From Alviniconcha marisindica (taxonomy: Eukaryota; Mollusca; Gastropoda; Provannidae): a stretch of 64,000 nt of DNA. Made by a program: the position numbers and the translations under genes. Shown here in pieces: positions 1 through 12,254 of this stretch. The number at the start of each line of letters is the position of its first letter. Within the stretch, counting starts at the first letter, position 1. The DNA lies in the NCBI GenBank assembly GCA_018857735.1, contig JABMCL010000533.1:124001-188000 (forward strand), in the 5' to 3' direction. The notes under the pieces are model-generated. The model worked only from the letters and a program-made list of their open reading frames with translations, was not told the origin of the DNA and ran no database searches.

Positions 1-208
1 TCAGCGCAGCTGTAAATACACTAACCGCTTCGTTTACATCGACATCAATCAGACTCCTAGCTCTTTCAATCTCTGACAGGTTTTCAGGTAAGTTCAAATT
101 TTGCTCAAACAAGGCACGTTTGTCATCAGACCATTTAAGTTTACACAATGTAACATCTACTTTTTTGGAGGAATTTGGCTGTTTTTTGGCAGCGCAAAGA
201 ACATACAA
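1..208 (-). CDS. Partial coding exon running off the left edge, unidentified
   Basis: On the minus strand a frame stays open from 208 to the window edge (69 codons). It has no start codon, so it is an internal exon or an element fragment. A pyrimidine-rich stretch followed by CGCAG ends at 209, which makes a good splice acceptor. The peptide contains KLKWSDDKRALFEQNL, then SEIERARSLID, then VDVNEAVSVFTAAL. This is a compact charged helical sequence with unbiased composition, unlike the microsatellite frames nearby. The layout (K-x-K/F-W, then a Leu/Ile-rich segment, then D-V-N-x-A-V) recalls the linker between endonuclease and reverse transcriptase in invertebrate non-LTR retrotransposons, but that is only a resemblance. 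The function is not known. Confidence 0.45.
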   Translation of the reverse strand, partial: MYVLCAAKKQPNSSKKVDVTLCKLKWSDDKRALFEQNLNLPENLSEIERARSLIDVDVNEAVSVFTAAL

Positions 209-318
209 CTGCGAGAGAGCGAGAAAATATAAAGTAGTCGGTAACACTATTACCAGCAGTAGATATGTAAGTGTACTGACCATCCGTGTCACCATCACAT
301 GCTCCGTTCAAAATACTT

Positions 319-320
<2 letters not shown>

Positions 321-398
<78 letters not shown>
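321..398. repeat. (AG)n microsatellite
   Basis: An uninterrupted run of AG dinucleotides, about 39 units. It produces a spurious Leu-Ser frame on the minus strand. Confidence 0.98.
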
Positions 399-402
<4 letters not shown>

Positions 403-1400
403 ATCATAGATAGATTTGAAGGGACATAAAATAAAATAAAAAAACGACTTAAAACTGGACTTCTCTGACTTCAAATAAGTCTGTGACATCACTGTAAACA
501 ATTTATTCATGAGAGGCATAACACAAATCAGCATTGTTATGACTACAACTGCTAACCATACACTTTACACCATCGCTTTTGCCCGCGCAGACGTGATCCA
601 TTTCAGACGGATGCTGTCACAATTCTGGCACATCAACGAAATCGCCTTCATTCTCAGTCAAAGACTATACATGGAAAATATTACAATAAATCGTGAGGAT
701 GAACTATCTATCTGGGTGCTGAAAGCAGGTTTTAGCATGCATCGTGTATTATCGAAGTCAGACCGACACGGCTGCTGAAGCAGACGGACGACCTCAGGGT
801 AATATCCAAGGAGGCAGTCGGAAATCCCTGGGGCATTTTAAGTCCTATTCTGGGTCACAATCATCAGAATCATCGAGATAGAAATTTGCAACAGAAAAGT
901 GAGTTTGATCACATTTATATCTTTCCGTATGCGTATGCGCCATTCATGTTTGATTTAGATCTAGTTTCCGAGGAACGACGTGCTCGCTTCCGCCATCTTG
1001 GTTGAGTGGAATGTTAGTATTTTTTCTATCGTGCACCATTCATGTCATAACTGACTTTTCCTATTTTAAACAGTATTAAAAAATAAAATAAAAAAACTGG
1101 CAATAAAAACGTTTCTTCCATTTCATTTATTCATCACGCATATCAAAACTACAAGATTCAGTGACGCCTTTGCTTCTACTCAAAATGTCAAACTGATTTG
1201 CTTTAACAAGTCCACAATTATTTTCTCTCTTCTTACATTGGACGAAGACTCTGTGTCGAAAGCGCTTGTGTTTTTAATTGTTCCTTGTGTTTTGACCAGC
1301 GTCAACCGCAATTCAGATTAGTTTTTTTTTTACCTTCCTTATTGTGAAAACTCTTGTCATCTTTCAGTAAATGTAATTATTGGTATTACTGTATACTCAG
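399..1400. other. No gene recognised
   Basis: Short frames here (for example 509-778 on the plus strand) have no recognisable motif or splice support. The only notable item is a CCGCCATCTTG motif at 990-1000. Confidence 0.5.
985..1002 (-). promoter_or_regulatory. YY1-like motif, possible core promoter element
   Basis: The minus strand reads CAAGATGGCGGAAG, matching the animal YY1 consensus with an adjoining GGAA core. It sits about 780 bp upstream of the partial minus-strand exon at the left edge, so it could mark a TATA-less start for that gene. This is motif evidence only. Confidence 0.22.
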
Positions 1401-1419
1401 TGCTATGCATTCGTGCGCG

Positions 1420-1531
1420 CACGCGCATGTGTGTGTGTGTGTGTGTGTGTGCAAAATATTATTTCCAAGCTGCTCACTGTATGTATGTGAATAACACTCT
1501 GATTTCACAAAATCACACACCAACACACACC

Positions 1532-1589
<58 letters not shown>

Positions 1590-1618
1590 CTCTCTCTCTC
1601 ACTCACTCACGCACTCAC
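1420..1618. repeat. Compound (GT)n and (CA)n(CT)n microsatellites
   Basis: A short GT run at about 1429-1452 is followed by a long CA run at about 1536-1587, then CT and CACT units. Both strands give artefactual Cys-Val or His-Thr frames. Confidence 0.97.
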
Positions 1619-1626
1619 TCACCCAT

Positions 1627-1767
1627 TGAGCTTCCAAAACCTGCCGATTCCGCGTAATGGGCAAATTTGCTGATTTCGCGTAATCAGCTGCCGATTCCGA
1701 GGAATCAGCTGCCGATTCCGAGGAATTAGCTGCCGATTCCGCCAAATAGGCAGGTTTTGCAAGCTCT
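1627..1767. repeat. Small foldback element with internal 21-24 bp tandem units
   Basis: An 18-bp inverted repeat bounds the segment: GAGCTTCCAAAACCTGCC at the left and its complement with one mismatch at the right, about 1750-1767. Inside are four to five imperfect units built on GCTGCCGATTCCGAGGAAT. No coding capacity is seen. Confidence 0.7.
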
Positions 1768-2824
1768 TACGCAAAGTGACAATCTTTTAAACCGTACTAA
1801 ACAAAATGTACAAACATGTCTTGTTTTATTTAGAACAAGCGTGGGAAGCGTGGCTTGCACCTGTCTATAAACAGATTCAGACAACTAAATCACAGCTAAC
1901 ACAATGTACAAAATATTAATGTTATTAAAACTTACATCAGAATAAAGTGCACGCCCCCACGGGTTAAAATGGTACACAACAATTACAATACAACGATTTG
2001 TGTGAGAAGCAAGACACACCCAAAGACTAGCAATAAAACTATCGGCGTGAACTTTCGCCTGGGGCGCGTTATCTAGATAAAGTGATATCAAGTAGTCTAT
2101 GAATGCAACTCAGCTTCAGCAGTACATATGACAATACTTAATAAGTTAATTTCAACCCAAAATAAACACTAAACATGAAGACAGGAAAGCAAAATACTAT
2201 CCGACAAAGCACTGATCGACACGGAATTACTTTAATCGAGTCAAAACAACAATTCACTACTAAACACAGACTGAAGCGGGCCGCGCCGTACAAGCAACGG
2301 CTATAAAAAGAAGAGACCTACCGAGGCATCGGCTACTGATTTAGCTCGATCCTGCGTCTAAGTAAACAACACGTACACATTCTAAGATCGAATAGATCCC
2401 AAATTATATTACATATGGCTTGGTGTATAAAAAGGAGTAGGTAAACAAACAACAAGCGATCAAAATGTGAAGGGGGAAAACTAGGTTTGAATTTGGAGCG
2501 CACCGTCTTGGGTATTAGGGTAAAAAACAGCTCCAGTGCAAAGTACCTCTTTTCTAAGTGTTCTGAACTTTGGGGGGTTCTTTAAACATTGTGTAATCAT
2601 AACAAACAAAGTCTACCAAAATATGACCCGCGGAACTTTGTTAAATAACAACTTTAACACAGTAGCAGTGTGCAAAATGCCGAAATATACAAAATTTTAC
2701 AATTACCCAGGTTTCTTTCTCAAATGCCAAGTACGTACACGAGAAACGTTTTGACACTGGTTTCAAAGCATATAGAACATCAAGAATGCCCAAAACTTCG
2801 CAGAATTGTCTCCTTTAAAATACA
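1768..2824. other. No gene recognised
   Basis: AT-rich unique-looking sequence. Short frames at 1885-2091 (minus) and 2536-2906 (plus) carry no recognisable domain. Confidence 0.5.
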
Positions 2825-5257
2825 ACTCAGCCGACAGTGCACACGAGTCCATAACGACGGCTGGAACATCGGGAAGACCGACAATCGGTCTTGCAATTGC
2901 ACCTGATGACGTGGAGAAGGCCTACGGGTGTTGCGGCGATGTCTGTTAGAACCGGGTACATGACGTTGTCCGTTATTTCCCATCCCCAGTCGGTTGGATC
3001 CATTTGGAAAGGTGCTACTTCCGTTGCAGAGATCCATTCTTGCACCTGAAAATATGTCCGAAGAGAATGGAACTGCGCTGCTGCCGATGTTGGTGGGAGT
3101 TTGTTTGGCTGCAAGGTGGTTATACAAATTGAGAGTTTCTGAATGTATTTCACAAGTTGTCACCTGTCTTTCCATCATACAGTACCACCAGCGTTTTTTC
3201 TCCTGCTGCTATTATCTCTTCTCTGCTGCTGCCTGTGGTGGTGAATACCTGTGCACATTCCCGAAAGACTTGTGATTCTTGCACTTTCCTGAGAAGCAGG
3301 GATTTACCGATTGTAAACAGACTGCTGGTTGTATCGCTACTCCCTATTGCATGTGCAAAAAGTATGTTTTGGCACACACTGGCTTCAAAAGCATCTTGTA
3401 CAGCTTTGATGTCCCACACCTTGGCGCCGCTTTTTTTCGAACTGGACGTGAAAAGCACATTCCGATGCTCAAAGCTGACATGGAAGAGAAGAAGAATAAG
3501 TAGATCAGTGTCTTCCCCGACGACAGCAGTTTGTGTCTCTGACGCCTTTTCCATTGCTGTTTTCACAATGAGGCAGTCTGCATCTCCAGGTGCTTCGACA
3601 CTTTCAAAGCCATTTTCTCGAAAAGTGGCAATCAGGTGCTTGATGAAACGCTGCTTGTTTGCCGAGTTCATGAGAAATCGCTGTTCTGTCTCACAAAGCA
3701 ACATGCCACCGATAAAGCAGATGTCAGGGCCTCCACTGCACCCATTCGTCCTCCGAAGATGGGTCATGTCTTTGGTTGATGGCCCGTTATTGTAGCTGTC
3801 AAAGACCACAATTCCTTTTCCATACACGCGAATGACAAAGTTGCTGGCTTGGACGTCCTGCATGGCGACTTTCTTTCTGGGATTTTTTTGGGTTTGCTGA
3901 CGCCAGGGGTTACAACAGTAATCATTCCCATCCCATGGAACGTGTTTTGGCCATCGATGGTCGCTGCATTGTGATCAACGTTATCTGCCACGAACTGAAC
4001 TGTGTGCTTGTCCGTCGTTTCAGGGAGATCGATTCCTTGGAATACCACAGCGTTGAGTTCAAACTTTCTAACTAGAGTGTAGGATGTATAGAAAGCAAGG
4101 TGACTCAAGGTATCTATCAGAAATCTTAGGCCAAAAGTTCTGTGCATTTGGATAGCGAGGCCGATCTGCAGTGGTGCGATAACCGTGTTTGGCCGAGTAC
4201 TCTGTACTAAAGCCTGGCCTATGGCTGATATTTTCAGGCTTGCGTCTTTCTTGGGATGACTTGTTCCAGAAGTTGTCTCAAAGTCTCTGGAATATAGTTT
4301 CTGTGGTTCTCAATCGCGGTTGAATCTGGATATTCTTCTCTGGAGCTTGCCACTGATTTGATGTCACTATGTGTAATGTCTGCCGCAGCCTTAATCACTC
4401 GAAGTTTTTCTGCCTCGGTGTCAACATTTCTGGGTTGTTTGTAAAAACACGCAGAATTGTAGTTGCTGTCTTCTTTAGCGTTATCACATCTGCTTGATTT
4501 GGAGACTGTGCAAACAGAATCTCATCTCCATAATGTTTGATCAGATTTGACTTCATATGGATGTTGCTGTACGCTTCTGATTCACAGTCCTTTAAATGTT
4601 CAGCCATAATTTCAACCAAGTCTCGCACAGTGACTTGCTCAGAATCAAGGGTATCAAGGTATTGGATGACATTGACGTCATTGTCAAATGCGGAGAGTCG
4701 TGTATTTTTATGCCTCCCAGAACATTATTTTTTTTCTGGCCGGCTCTTCTCCCCGAAACATCTTTGGGATCTGACAGTCAGAGCGACAGTTTGAAAAGCA
4801 ATCATTATGATATACTACATCCTGGGCAACACAGTCTTGCAAAACATCAATTTTCCCCTTGACATCTCGTGCCCACGAGTCCCCTCGGCTAGAACATATT
4901 CGCAACACTGTCTCTTGAAACTCTACTGTTTGCACAGCCTTCAATTGGCAGACTGGTCTTTTTCTTCTTTTTCACAAAACAAGCATTTTGGTTTAGAATC
5001 TTCTGACCTGGGCTGTCTTCTCTTTTTGGGAGACTTCAGCTTTAATGTCTTCTTCAGCTTGCCTTCAATGACCTTTTGGTTGGTGTACTGACCCCGGCAA
5101 GTACGGTGAACCAAATCGCTTCCTCTGCGTGAATGCCATCATGCAGTCGCTCAGTGGCAAGATTTATGCTCTGACTTCCTTTTTCTCCCAGAGCGACTCT
5201 GTGTTTCTGGGCAAGAAAATCTTGTTTGCAGATGATGCAGACCTCTTCCGGATGCCT
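2825..5257 (-). pseudogene. Frameshifted copy of an invertebrate multi-copy gene with XPG/FEN-like nuclease motifs
   Basis: Reading the minus strand from 5257 downward gives consecutive pieces of one large protein family common in invertebrate genomes. They are an N-terminal zinc-binding start (EEVCIICKQDF), then a CLFCEKEE segment. Next comes a domain with RGDSWARDV and VYHNDCF (about 4944-4708). Then a KHYGDEILFA segment (about 4628-4395) and an AIGQALVQSTRPN block (about 4220-4160). Then an XPG-I/PIN-like part with VEAPGDADCLIV, VVGEDTDLLILLLFH and HAIGSSDTTSSLF (3863-3155). A C-terminal NPTDW-like segment (PTDWGW) and a Cys-rich CNCKTDC tail finish it (3150-2825). The acidic residues of the GDAD and GEDTD motifs remain. 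The frame breaks at least five times (near 5050, 4950, 4400, 4230, 3870 and 3153), so an intact product is not possible. The family is known as multi-copy and possibly transposon-associated; any biochemical role is inference. Confidence 0.75.
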
Positions 5258-5978
5258 CTGAGAATGAGAAACAATGACACTATGAATGTTTAGGTTCTTT
5301 AATTACCAAAGCCAAGAAGACAAAAGTGAAATTCAAAGTTAAAGTGGTGCCACTGATCACGATTGGGGGGGGGGGGGGGGGGGAGAAAGAGAGAACAAGG
5401 GAAGCTATTCTTCAAGCGTTAAACTGTAACAGCTAATTTCTTCGTTGTCACCATTCTGAGAAAGTATACATTTACGGCTCAGGTTTAGCTTAATCGGTGA
5501 CTTTTGAAAGTTATTTCTGAGTTTAACAGTCATTTTAAGCATCATATTCATACAAAGCTACGCTGCTCGAAAGCAAAATTTGTTGCTTTTGGCAGAACTC
5601 GCTCACCATACAAACGCATCCCAGCCAATATAATTTATACAAAATATGGTAAGTAAGTACAAAATATTGACCCGCAGGGCAGCAATTATACTATAAAAAA
5701 TCTAAAAAAATCTTTAAAAAAAAAATCTGATAAGCGAAACGCATACATGCACTGTGAATTTATATTCATCACATCATATAGATCTAAGCAAAAACTGAAC
5801 TAACTCCGGGCCTTGAACACCGCAACGAATCACGCTGCGCGCACGTGGCATTTTTTCCAAAGCTGACAGTCGACACAAGCGCATCGCGATGGCTTACTTT
5901 TTAACGATTTTTCCTCATTAGCAACACAAGCAGTACATTTCATATCCATTTCTACAGCACATTGATTTGGAAACTTAC

Positions 5979-6032
5979 CAGTAACTTCTCGCCAGAAGTG
6001 GTTGGCACAGATGAAATGTCGCGCTCATCCAT
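5979..6032 (-). pseudogene. Probable first coding exon of the XPG-like multi-copy gene copy
   Basis: The minus strand reads an ATG at 6030-6032 followed by 18 codons (MDERDISSVPTTSGEKLL). It ends at a consensus GTAAGT donor at 5978-5973. The next segment starts after a CTCAG acceptor, with its first base at 5257, and continues in the same phase into the RHPEEVCIIC start of the zinc-binding region. The intervening intron (5258-5978) contains a G tract at about 5366-5383. A retained intron means this copy arose by DNA duplication or transposition rather than by reverse transcription. Confidence 0.55.
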
Positions 6033-6421
6033 TGTCAGCTTCCGTCAAAACAAAAATATCCGGTAGATGTATGGTGGTTCGATCGCTTCAGAAATGGTGC
6101 ACAGCAAAAGATTTATTAACAAAAAAATAATTTTCAATCATTTCCGCACCTGGTAGACTTTCTTGGATGTAATTATGCATACGGGAAACTTCTTAAGCAG
6201 ACATGCAAAGCTTAGAAAGGCGATACTTTAGATCGTTTATCTCTTTGTACCGTTTATATCGGCCGGTCGGCCGTGTGAAGCCGTGAGACGCTACACGCAG
6301 CGCTTCAAAACAAAAGTGTCGTCTGCTCCGGTTCCCGGGCTACTAGCCGTACAGTAATAAAATTGCATGGATCTGATAACTGGGGCGGGACTACCCTAAA
6401 AACCTGTACAAAGAGCACTTG

Positions 6422-6424
<3 letters not shown>
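6033..6424. other. No gene recognised; possible 5' flank of the decayed gene
   Basis: Unique-looking sequence upstream of the probable first exon, with a GC-richer patch around 6255-6300 including overlapping CGGCCG words. No promoter element is firmly recognised. Confidence 0.4.

Positions 6425-6508
<84 letters not shown>
6425..6508. repeat. (TA)n microsatellite
   Basis: About 42 uninterrupted TA units, self-complementary and able to extrude as a cruciform. Confidence 0.98.
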
Positions 6509-6512
<4 letters not shown>

Positions 6513-8770
6513 GCATCTTGGACGAGGGAAAGGGACTTGAAGTAGCTATCCAGACTGAGAGGGCTAAAAAATTTAAGGGAAACGCAACGCATTTCAAGAC
6601 AAAACACAGGCAAATACAAGAAAATGAAATGTTCCTTATTTTCAGTGTATCCAAAACAATCAGTTTTGTTGTTGCTGTTGTTTTATAGGGTTTTGTTGTT
6701 GTTTGATGGACCACTAGGCACTGCGGGATTGATTACATAACGTGTCTACCTTGCCTTTGGATGTGAAAGTACTCGGACACGCACACCAGCTTCAACATCT
6801 GCTTAGGAAGCTTTCACCTGTTGACATCGTCGCAAGCGAAGCAAAGTACACAAAAAGTGTCTTTCTGCATTCTTCAGGCGCCAACCTAAACTTGTGCTTG
6901 ACAAATGCGAGGGTGAAACCGACACGTAGGTGAACTATATTTGCTTACATTTAGAAGATTTCAGGGGTAAGGATAGAATGTGTCAGTCTTTTGCATGCCA
7001 TACTTTGGCCAGCTGTATTCTTACCGCCTGAAGGATGTGGGGCGAACATAAGTTTATGTGCACTCCTCAAGGTTGCGTGAGAAAATCTTAGCAGCTGGGT
7101 CTGACCTTGTCCCAGCACAACGTGGGAAGGAAGTGGTTTTTGTGTTTTACAAAGACACCGGGGAGGCCTTGAATATTGCATGCAATACAGAATCTGATAT
7201 GCTTCAACTGTTCTGATGTCGAAAGTGTTCCTAGGGAAATTTTATAAAAAAATAAATAATCAAGGTGTATCAGTTCTACCAATTTTAAAAACATGAATAA
7301 GTTGCATACTGACTGGACCGTACGTGACAAAGCAATCAGAAGCCAATCAATTATCATAAAATAAGGCTGCGCTATTAATTTCGCAATCGATCGTCTTCCA
7401 TTGAAGCAGCACACACAAGTTATGTGGAAAATTTGACCAGCTGTGCCAACAAACATGCTAAAAAGATTTCAGAACAGCTGTGGTCGGCAACATAGACAAC
7501 AACCCCTCCTCCACAACAGCAAATGTCGGACTCTTTTCACGGCGCAAGTGTGTCCTTAGCTCGGCAGACGGGAAATGAGACTGAAATGCGGATGGTGTCA
7601 GAATCTGTAGATACGAGCACAAGGAAATAATTTTATGGCGTGGCACAACTGCCTGCTGATTACACACACGTTCTTCCAGTGCCCTGCCCGCCATCACTTT
7701 ATGCTTTTGTTGCAAGGAGACTGCAAGCCAGTCATCTCGAGGAGATGGAGAGTTATGACAGTTATTACATTCTGCTGAAAACTCAACCCATCACAATTAG
7801 AGCGTATATCTCATGGAAAAAGACCAGTCTCCAACATTGGTTTGATGCTACTCCTGCTTCAGAATGCCTACGCAACTGCCTTACGCAACCGTGTCATGAG
7901 TTTGGTCAAGGGAGCTGTGGAACTTCTGAATCCAAATTAGACTCCTGTGCTGACAATGGACCAGAGAGATACTGTGGCTGTGGCCTGACTCGTTTAGTAA
8001 CAACGAATATATGATCATGATTGGATCATAGTACATGTGTGCAGAACGTCATGCCTTCACTCCATTTTGCAGTACCCACCTGATTTTTGGGCCTTAGGAG
8101 CTCCGCTAATGATTTTTCAGGAAAGTCAATCCGTGCTGACTGTTCTTAGTGACTCTCTCTCTCTCTCTCTCTTATCGACATCAAAATGACATCTACGTCA
8201 ACATGATGGTGTGTTCGTGTTTCATTTGCTGCTACGGCTCGCCGTTCTCCCTTACTTGACTGACTACACACTCCTCACAAAAGAAGCTGACACCCACAAA
8301 CGCATTATTCCAAAGCTGTTTGACTTAAAACTTAATGATATTCACCGCTTATTGCTCCGAAGTGTGATTCTGGTTCGAACGGAAACAAAGCGTGCCAGCT
8401 CAGCATCCATTTGACCTACGTTTACCCTACAGTACCACAATTCGTGTTATTGGTTTTGCCTAATCAAAAATAAATTATATTTGATTCCAGAAAACATTAA
8501 AGACTTGCCTCTTTAAAATCGTTGGTAAATGACATAATAATAACAAATATCCATACATGCAGATTTTCCTCGACCTCAAACCTACGAAACGATTCAGCTT
8601 TGCAGGTCTGCTTGTGTGCTCTGCTCAGCATGGGAAAGGAGGTAGGCCTATAAATTACGGAGGGAGGTCACCGTGCACTGAAATGAAAGTAGGAGTTTGT
8701 CCCTTCTGAACTTTTCGCTATGTGTCACATGAAATTGGCGCGTGTGCCTTAATTCACTTTGGACTGTGCC
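6509..8770. other. No supported gene
   Basis: Several modest frames exist. At 6742-6930 (plus) the peptide has LLRKLSPVDIVASEAKY, weakly like the N-terminal zinc-binding region of the decayed family at 2.8-6.0 kb. At 7640-8014 (plus) a 124-residue frame has no recognisable domain. A short (CT)n lies at about 8155-8172 and an A tract near 8774. Confidence 0.4.
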
Positions 8771-9015
8771 GGTAAAAAAAAAAAAAAAAAGGGATAGAGT
8801 AACAATCCTGTGATGTAAGGGGAAGATCATGTAAGAGAAGTAGGAATGAGGTGAAAAATATTACGTGGCAAAACCAATTCATAAAACAGAAAAGGGGAAA
8901 CCTATTTTTGTGCAGAATCAAATTTCCGCCTCCAGCAAAAGTAACAGACCAGCATCCCTTCCTACGCAGGGTCAAAGTTATGATGAAACAACAACAACAA
9001 ACAAAAATACGAAAC

Positions 9016-9020
<5 letters not shown>

Positions 9021-9106
<86 letters not shown>

Positions 9107-9112
9107 GCGCGG
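9021..9112. repeat. (CA)n microsatellite
   Basis: A CA run with a single AA interruption and a short CGCG end. Confidence 0.97.
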
Positions 9113-9261
9113 GCGCAAATCTGGAAATCTAGTTATGAAGAAATCCTTAATAGACTTTGATGCTGTACACATTCCTCCGACTAAATTAATCAGCTATCGA
9201 AGACATTTTTTGTCAAGCTTTTTACAGTTCCTTTTTTCAAATGAAACAAATAACAAAACGC

Positions 9262-9294
9262 CACACACACACACACACACACCACACACACACA

Positions 9295-9350
<56 letters not shown>
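9262..9350. repeat. Interrupted (CA)n microsatellite
   Basis: A CA run broken by CC and AA steps, about 150 bp from the previous CA tract. Confidence 0.97.
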
Positions 9351-9352
<2 letters not shown>

Positions 9353-9732
9353 CCCCACTTGTTTATCGCAGTTTTCTGTTACACGGCCTTTTTGTCCGGT
9401 GCGGCGCGCGGCGGGGGCGATGGCAGAATTTTGTCACAGCTCCAAAGAGCGATTCGTGCCGCGGCGAGCATTCACAGTCCCCCCACCCCCACCCCTCCCA
9501 ATTTTTGCCGTCACTACCACACCACCGATATATCGCACCGTAACATTTTGCACTCTGTGCACCACAGTCTCCACCTGGTTGAGTGTGTGTGCGTGTGTGC
9601 GTGCGATTGTAAAGCAGAAAATTCTTTCTGTAACATTCTTTTGAATGTTCTCTTTGGATGTATTGTTTGTAAAACTTGATCACATTTTTAATTTCCTATT
9701 TTACCGCGAGTACAAAGAAGATTAAATTTTTT

Positions 9733-9865
<133 letters not shown>

Positions 9866-9869
9866 ATGA

Positions 9870-10264
9870 GTGTATTTTACATATGTATGCAGGTCAGTGA
9901 GAGAACAACAGGTCACTCACAGGTCGGTCAGTGAGGAGGCTGCAAAAACAAATACGAATCACCGGCAAAACCAAATGCACAAGCAAACGCTCGCATGCTC
10001 ACACATACATAAAATAAACATACTTTTCAAACGTCTTTTAACTTACAAGGAAAATGGAAATATGCTCTTGTGAAATCCAACCAGAGAACAGAGGGCTTAT
10101 CAAAAATGCGATCTTTAACCATGATAAATACACATTATAATAGTATATGTGTGCGCGCGCGTGCGTGCGTGCTTGTTCGATAGCCCTTCAGATGGGAACT
10201 ACGGACGCAGAAATGTAGACCCGCTCTTCCGGCAAGAACCCAGACTATCAAACGTTGCCTCTTT
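9870..10264. other. No gene recognised
   Basis: No frame with recognisable motifs. A short GCGCGTGCGTGC run lies near 10150. Confidence 0.5.
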
Positions 10265-10420
10265 TAAGAGAGGATATACCTTTGGTGGATTTTATGTACC
10301 TTATATTTACATGTCAGGCGACATTTACCGTAGGCAGTTCAGTTCTATGTTGTTGTGTCTCTTGTGTGTGTGACGTCTGTCGAACGCTATCACTACACAC
10401 TCTTTGTTGTTGATCCCCTC
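10265..10420 (+). mobile_element. Half copy of a palindromic MITE
   Basis: Contains TTTGGTGGATTTTATGTACC, then a TATTTACATG stretch, a CATTTACCGTAGGCAGTTCAG block and a GTTGTTGTGTCTC stretch, ending near CTTTGTTGTTGATC. The order matches the right arm of the complete copies at 28.2 and 36.2 kb. The left arm is not evident, so this is a solo half. Confidence 0.65.
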
Positions 10421-10736
10421 CCCCTCCCCCTCCCCCCTTATAAAGATAAAGATAAGAAAGCGTTGCAGGCTTCAGTTCTGAAGGTTTGATTTTTTACTAT
10501 CGCAGTTCATTTAACTACATTTTTTAAAACCGTCTCTCTAATTTCCCTGTAGGGGGTACTGAAGACGTAAAAATTGAGCCGTATAGTCTACTCAGAACGG
10601 TTTTAATCACTGAGGCGGGGACTATAAAACACAACACACACATACACAAACAACCTCGTCCCTAATAAGCCTTATGGTTTCTGTGGACGTTAAGCACCAT
10701 GTTTACTTTTTTACACAAGCAAGTACGCACGCCGGC

Positions 10737-10849
<113 letters not shown>

Positions 10850-10859
10850 GACACGAGCG

Positions 10860-11425
10860 AAGAGGAAACAAGATTACAGTGATGTTGGCGAAGAACTTAC
10901 AAATCCTGTACCGAGTGAACTAGTTTCAACACGATTTGTCACCCCGAGAATATAAAATTTGTCACGTTTTGTTTTCATGTCAGTTTACAGTGGATGGATA
11001 TGACATTGTTTTGTCTGTTTGCGTGCACGCAAACATATGCTAACGGGGAAAGAAACGGCTATGGCCGTATCCGTACTGCAGCCAGTATTTAAACTGTATC
11101 CATTTTGCAGTCCTCGAGCGACGCTAGAGGCAGGCACTCTTTGATCTTGTCTTCCGTAGCCCAACTCCCCCTCCCCCGCCCTTCGCCATCAATGTGGGCG
11201 ATCTCGCCGTAATCGTTTCTGGCTTTGTAACCCGAGCTTAGTTTTGAAAACTGCCCGTGCATGCCTTCACGTGCGTGTATGAGGCTCCCTGCGACAGAAT
11301 AAATAGCCCCAGACAATGTCTCCGGTTTTTATAAGACATAAAAAGAACGAAAGCATGCGTGTTACTTTTTTCGTGGGTGGTGGTGGTTCTATTGTTGTAC
11401 AAACTGGGGAAAGCGATCAATGGTG
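10860..11425. other. Repeat debris, no gene
   Basis: Holds an ACACGATTTGTCACCCC motif at about 10928-10944, shared with 20.4 kb and, degenerate, with 29.3 kb. No coding region is supported. Confidence 0.4.
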
Positions 11426-11429
11426 CACT

Positions 11430-11452
11430 GAGAGAGAGAGAGAGAGAGAGAG

Positions 11453-11504
<52 letters not shown>
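11430..11504. repeat. (GA)n microsatellite
   Basis: A GA run with one GGAGGA interruption. Confidence 0.97.
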
Positions 11505-11505
<1 letters not shown>

Positions 11506-12250
11506 ACTTATAATTCGTTCCCTTAACAACAGATGCAAAATTTGATGTCCTGTCCCGTGCTTAGCTTAGCCCTGCGGGCGGTGTAGCCCCTCTCTCCCCC
11601 GGACACGTCCCGTGGACGCCAGTGGGTCTTTAATGTTTTCCCAAGAAACGTATTGTATTATCATTGGCGGTAGCTGACACGAGATTGCGACGTCATCTCT
11701 GCCTTGCATAAATGGCATAACCTCTCTCTTTTATTCAAAGTACTAACCACTGATCCGGGAATAGCCTTTATTAGACAGGTTTCCAGCCTTATTTTGTAAG
11801 ACGAGTACGTTATTTGGTCCATTCTAACAGCATTTTACCTGCTGATTTCAAAACCGTCTGCAGCCGGGCGCATAATGTTGAGCGTTTTGTATAAGAGTTT
11901 CAGTTAAGTATGCCGCTGCCAAACTAACATTCAATGCAGGTACCCAGCTGCACGGTGCAAAATGCAAAAGTGAGAATGGCTTCGCTACCGACACACGCCT
12001 TTTTTTTTTTCCTTTTTTTTTCTTCTTCTCAGATTGCTGCACAGACCAGCGAGTAACAAAATGTTCATAGCAATACATTATATTTGTACACTTGAGAGCA
12101 CGTACTAAAATAATTCTTATTCAAAGTCATAGACTGCGAACGTCAACGTGTAGGGCACACGCATGTGAAAAATGAACTAGCCTAACCTGAACTGACGTGT
12201 GTGAATGACTTCCCTTTGGCATTGCTCCGTTTTCGGGCTGGATTTAAAAT
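11505..12250. other. No gene recognised
   Basis: No coherent coding frame or conserved repeat identified, apart from T-rich tracts near 12000-12030. Confidence 0.45.
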
Positions 12251-12254
12251 GTGA

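Noticed and set aside
3157..3795. 212-codon plus-strand open frame
   Set aside because: It is the antisense shadow of the XPG-like protein frame on the minus strand, which has recognisable motifs.
7640..8014. 124-codon plus-strand frame as a gene
   Set aside because: No domain, no supporting splice sites and no conserved neighbour; cannot be separated from chance.
8865..9644. Longest plus-strand open frame (259 codons)
   Set aside because: It is built from CA repeats (poly His-Thr) across two microsatellites; the non-repeat parts show no domain.
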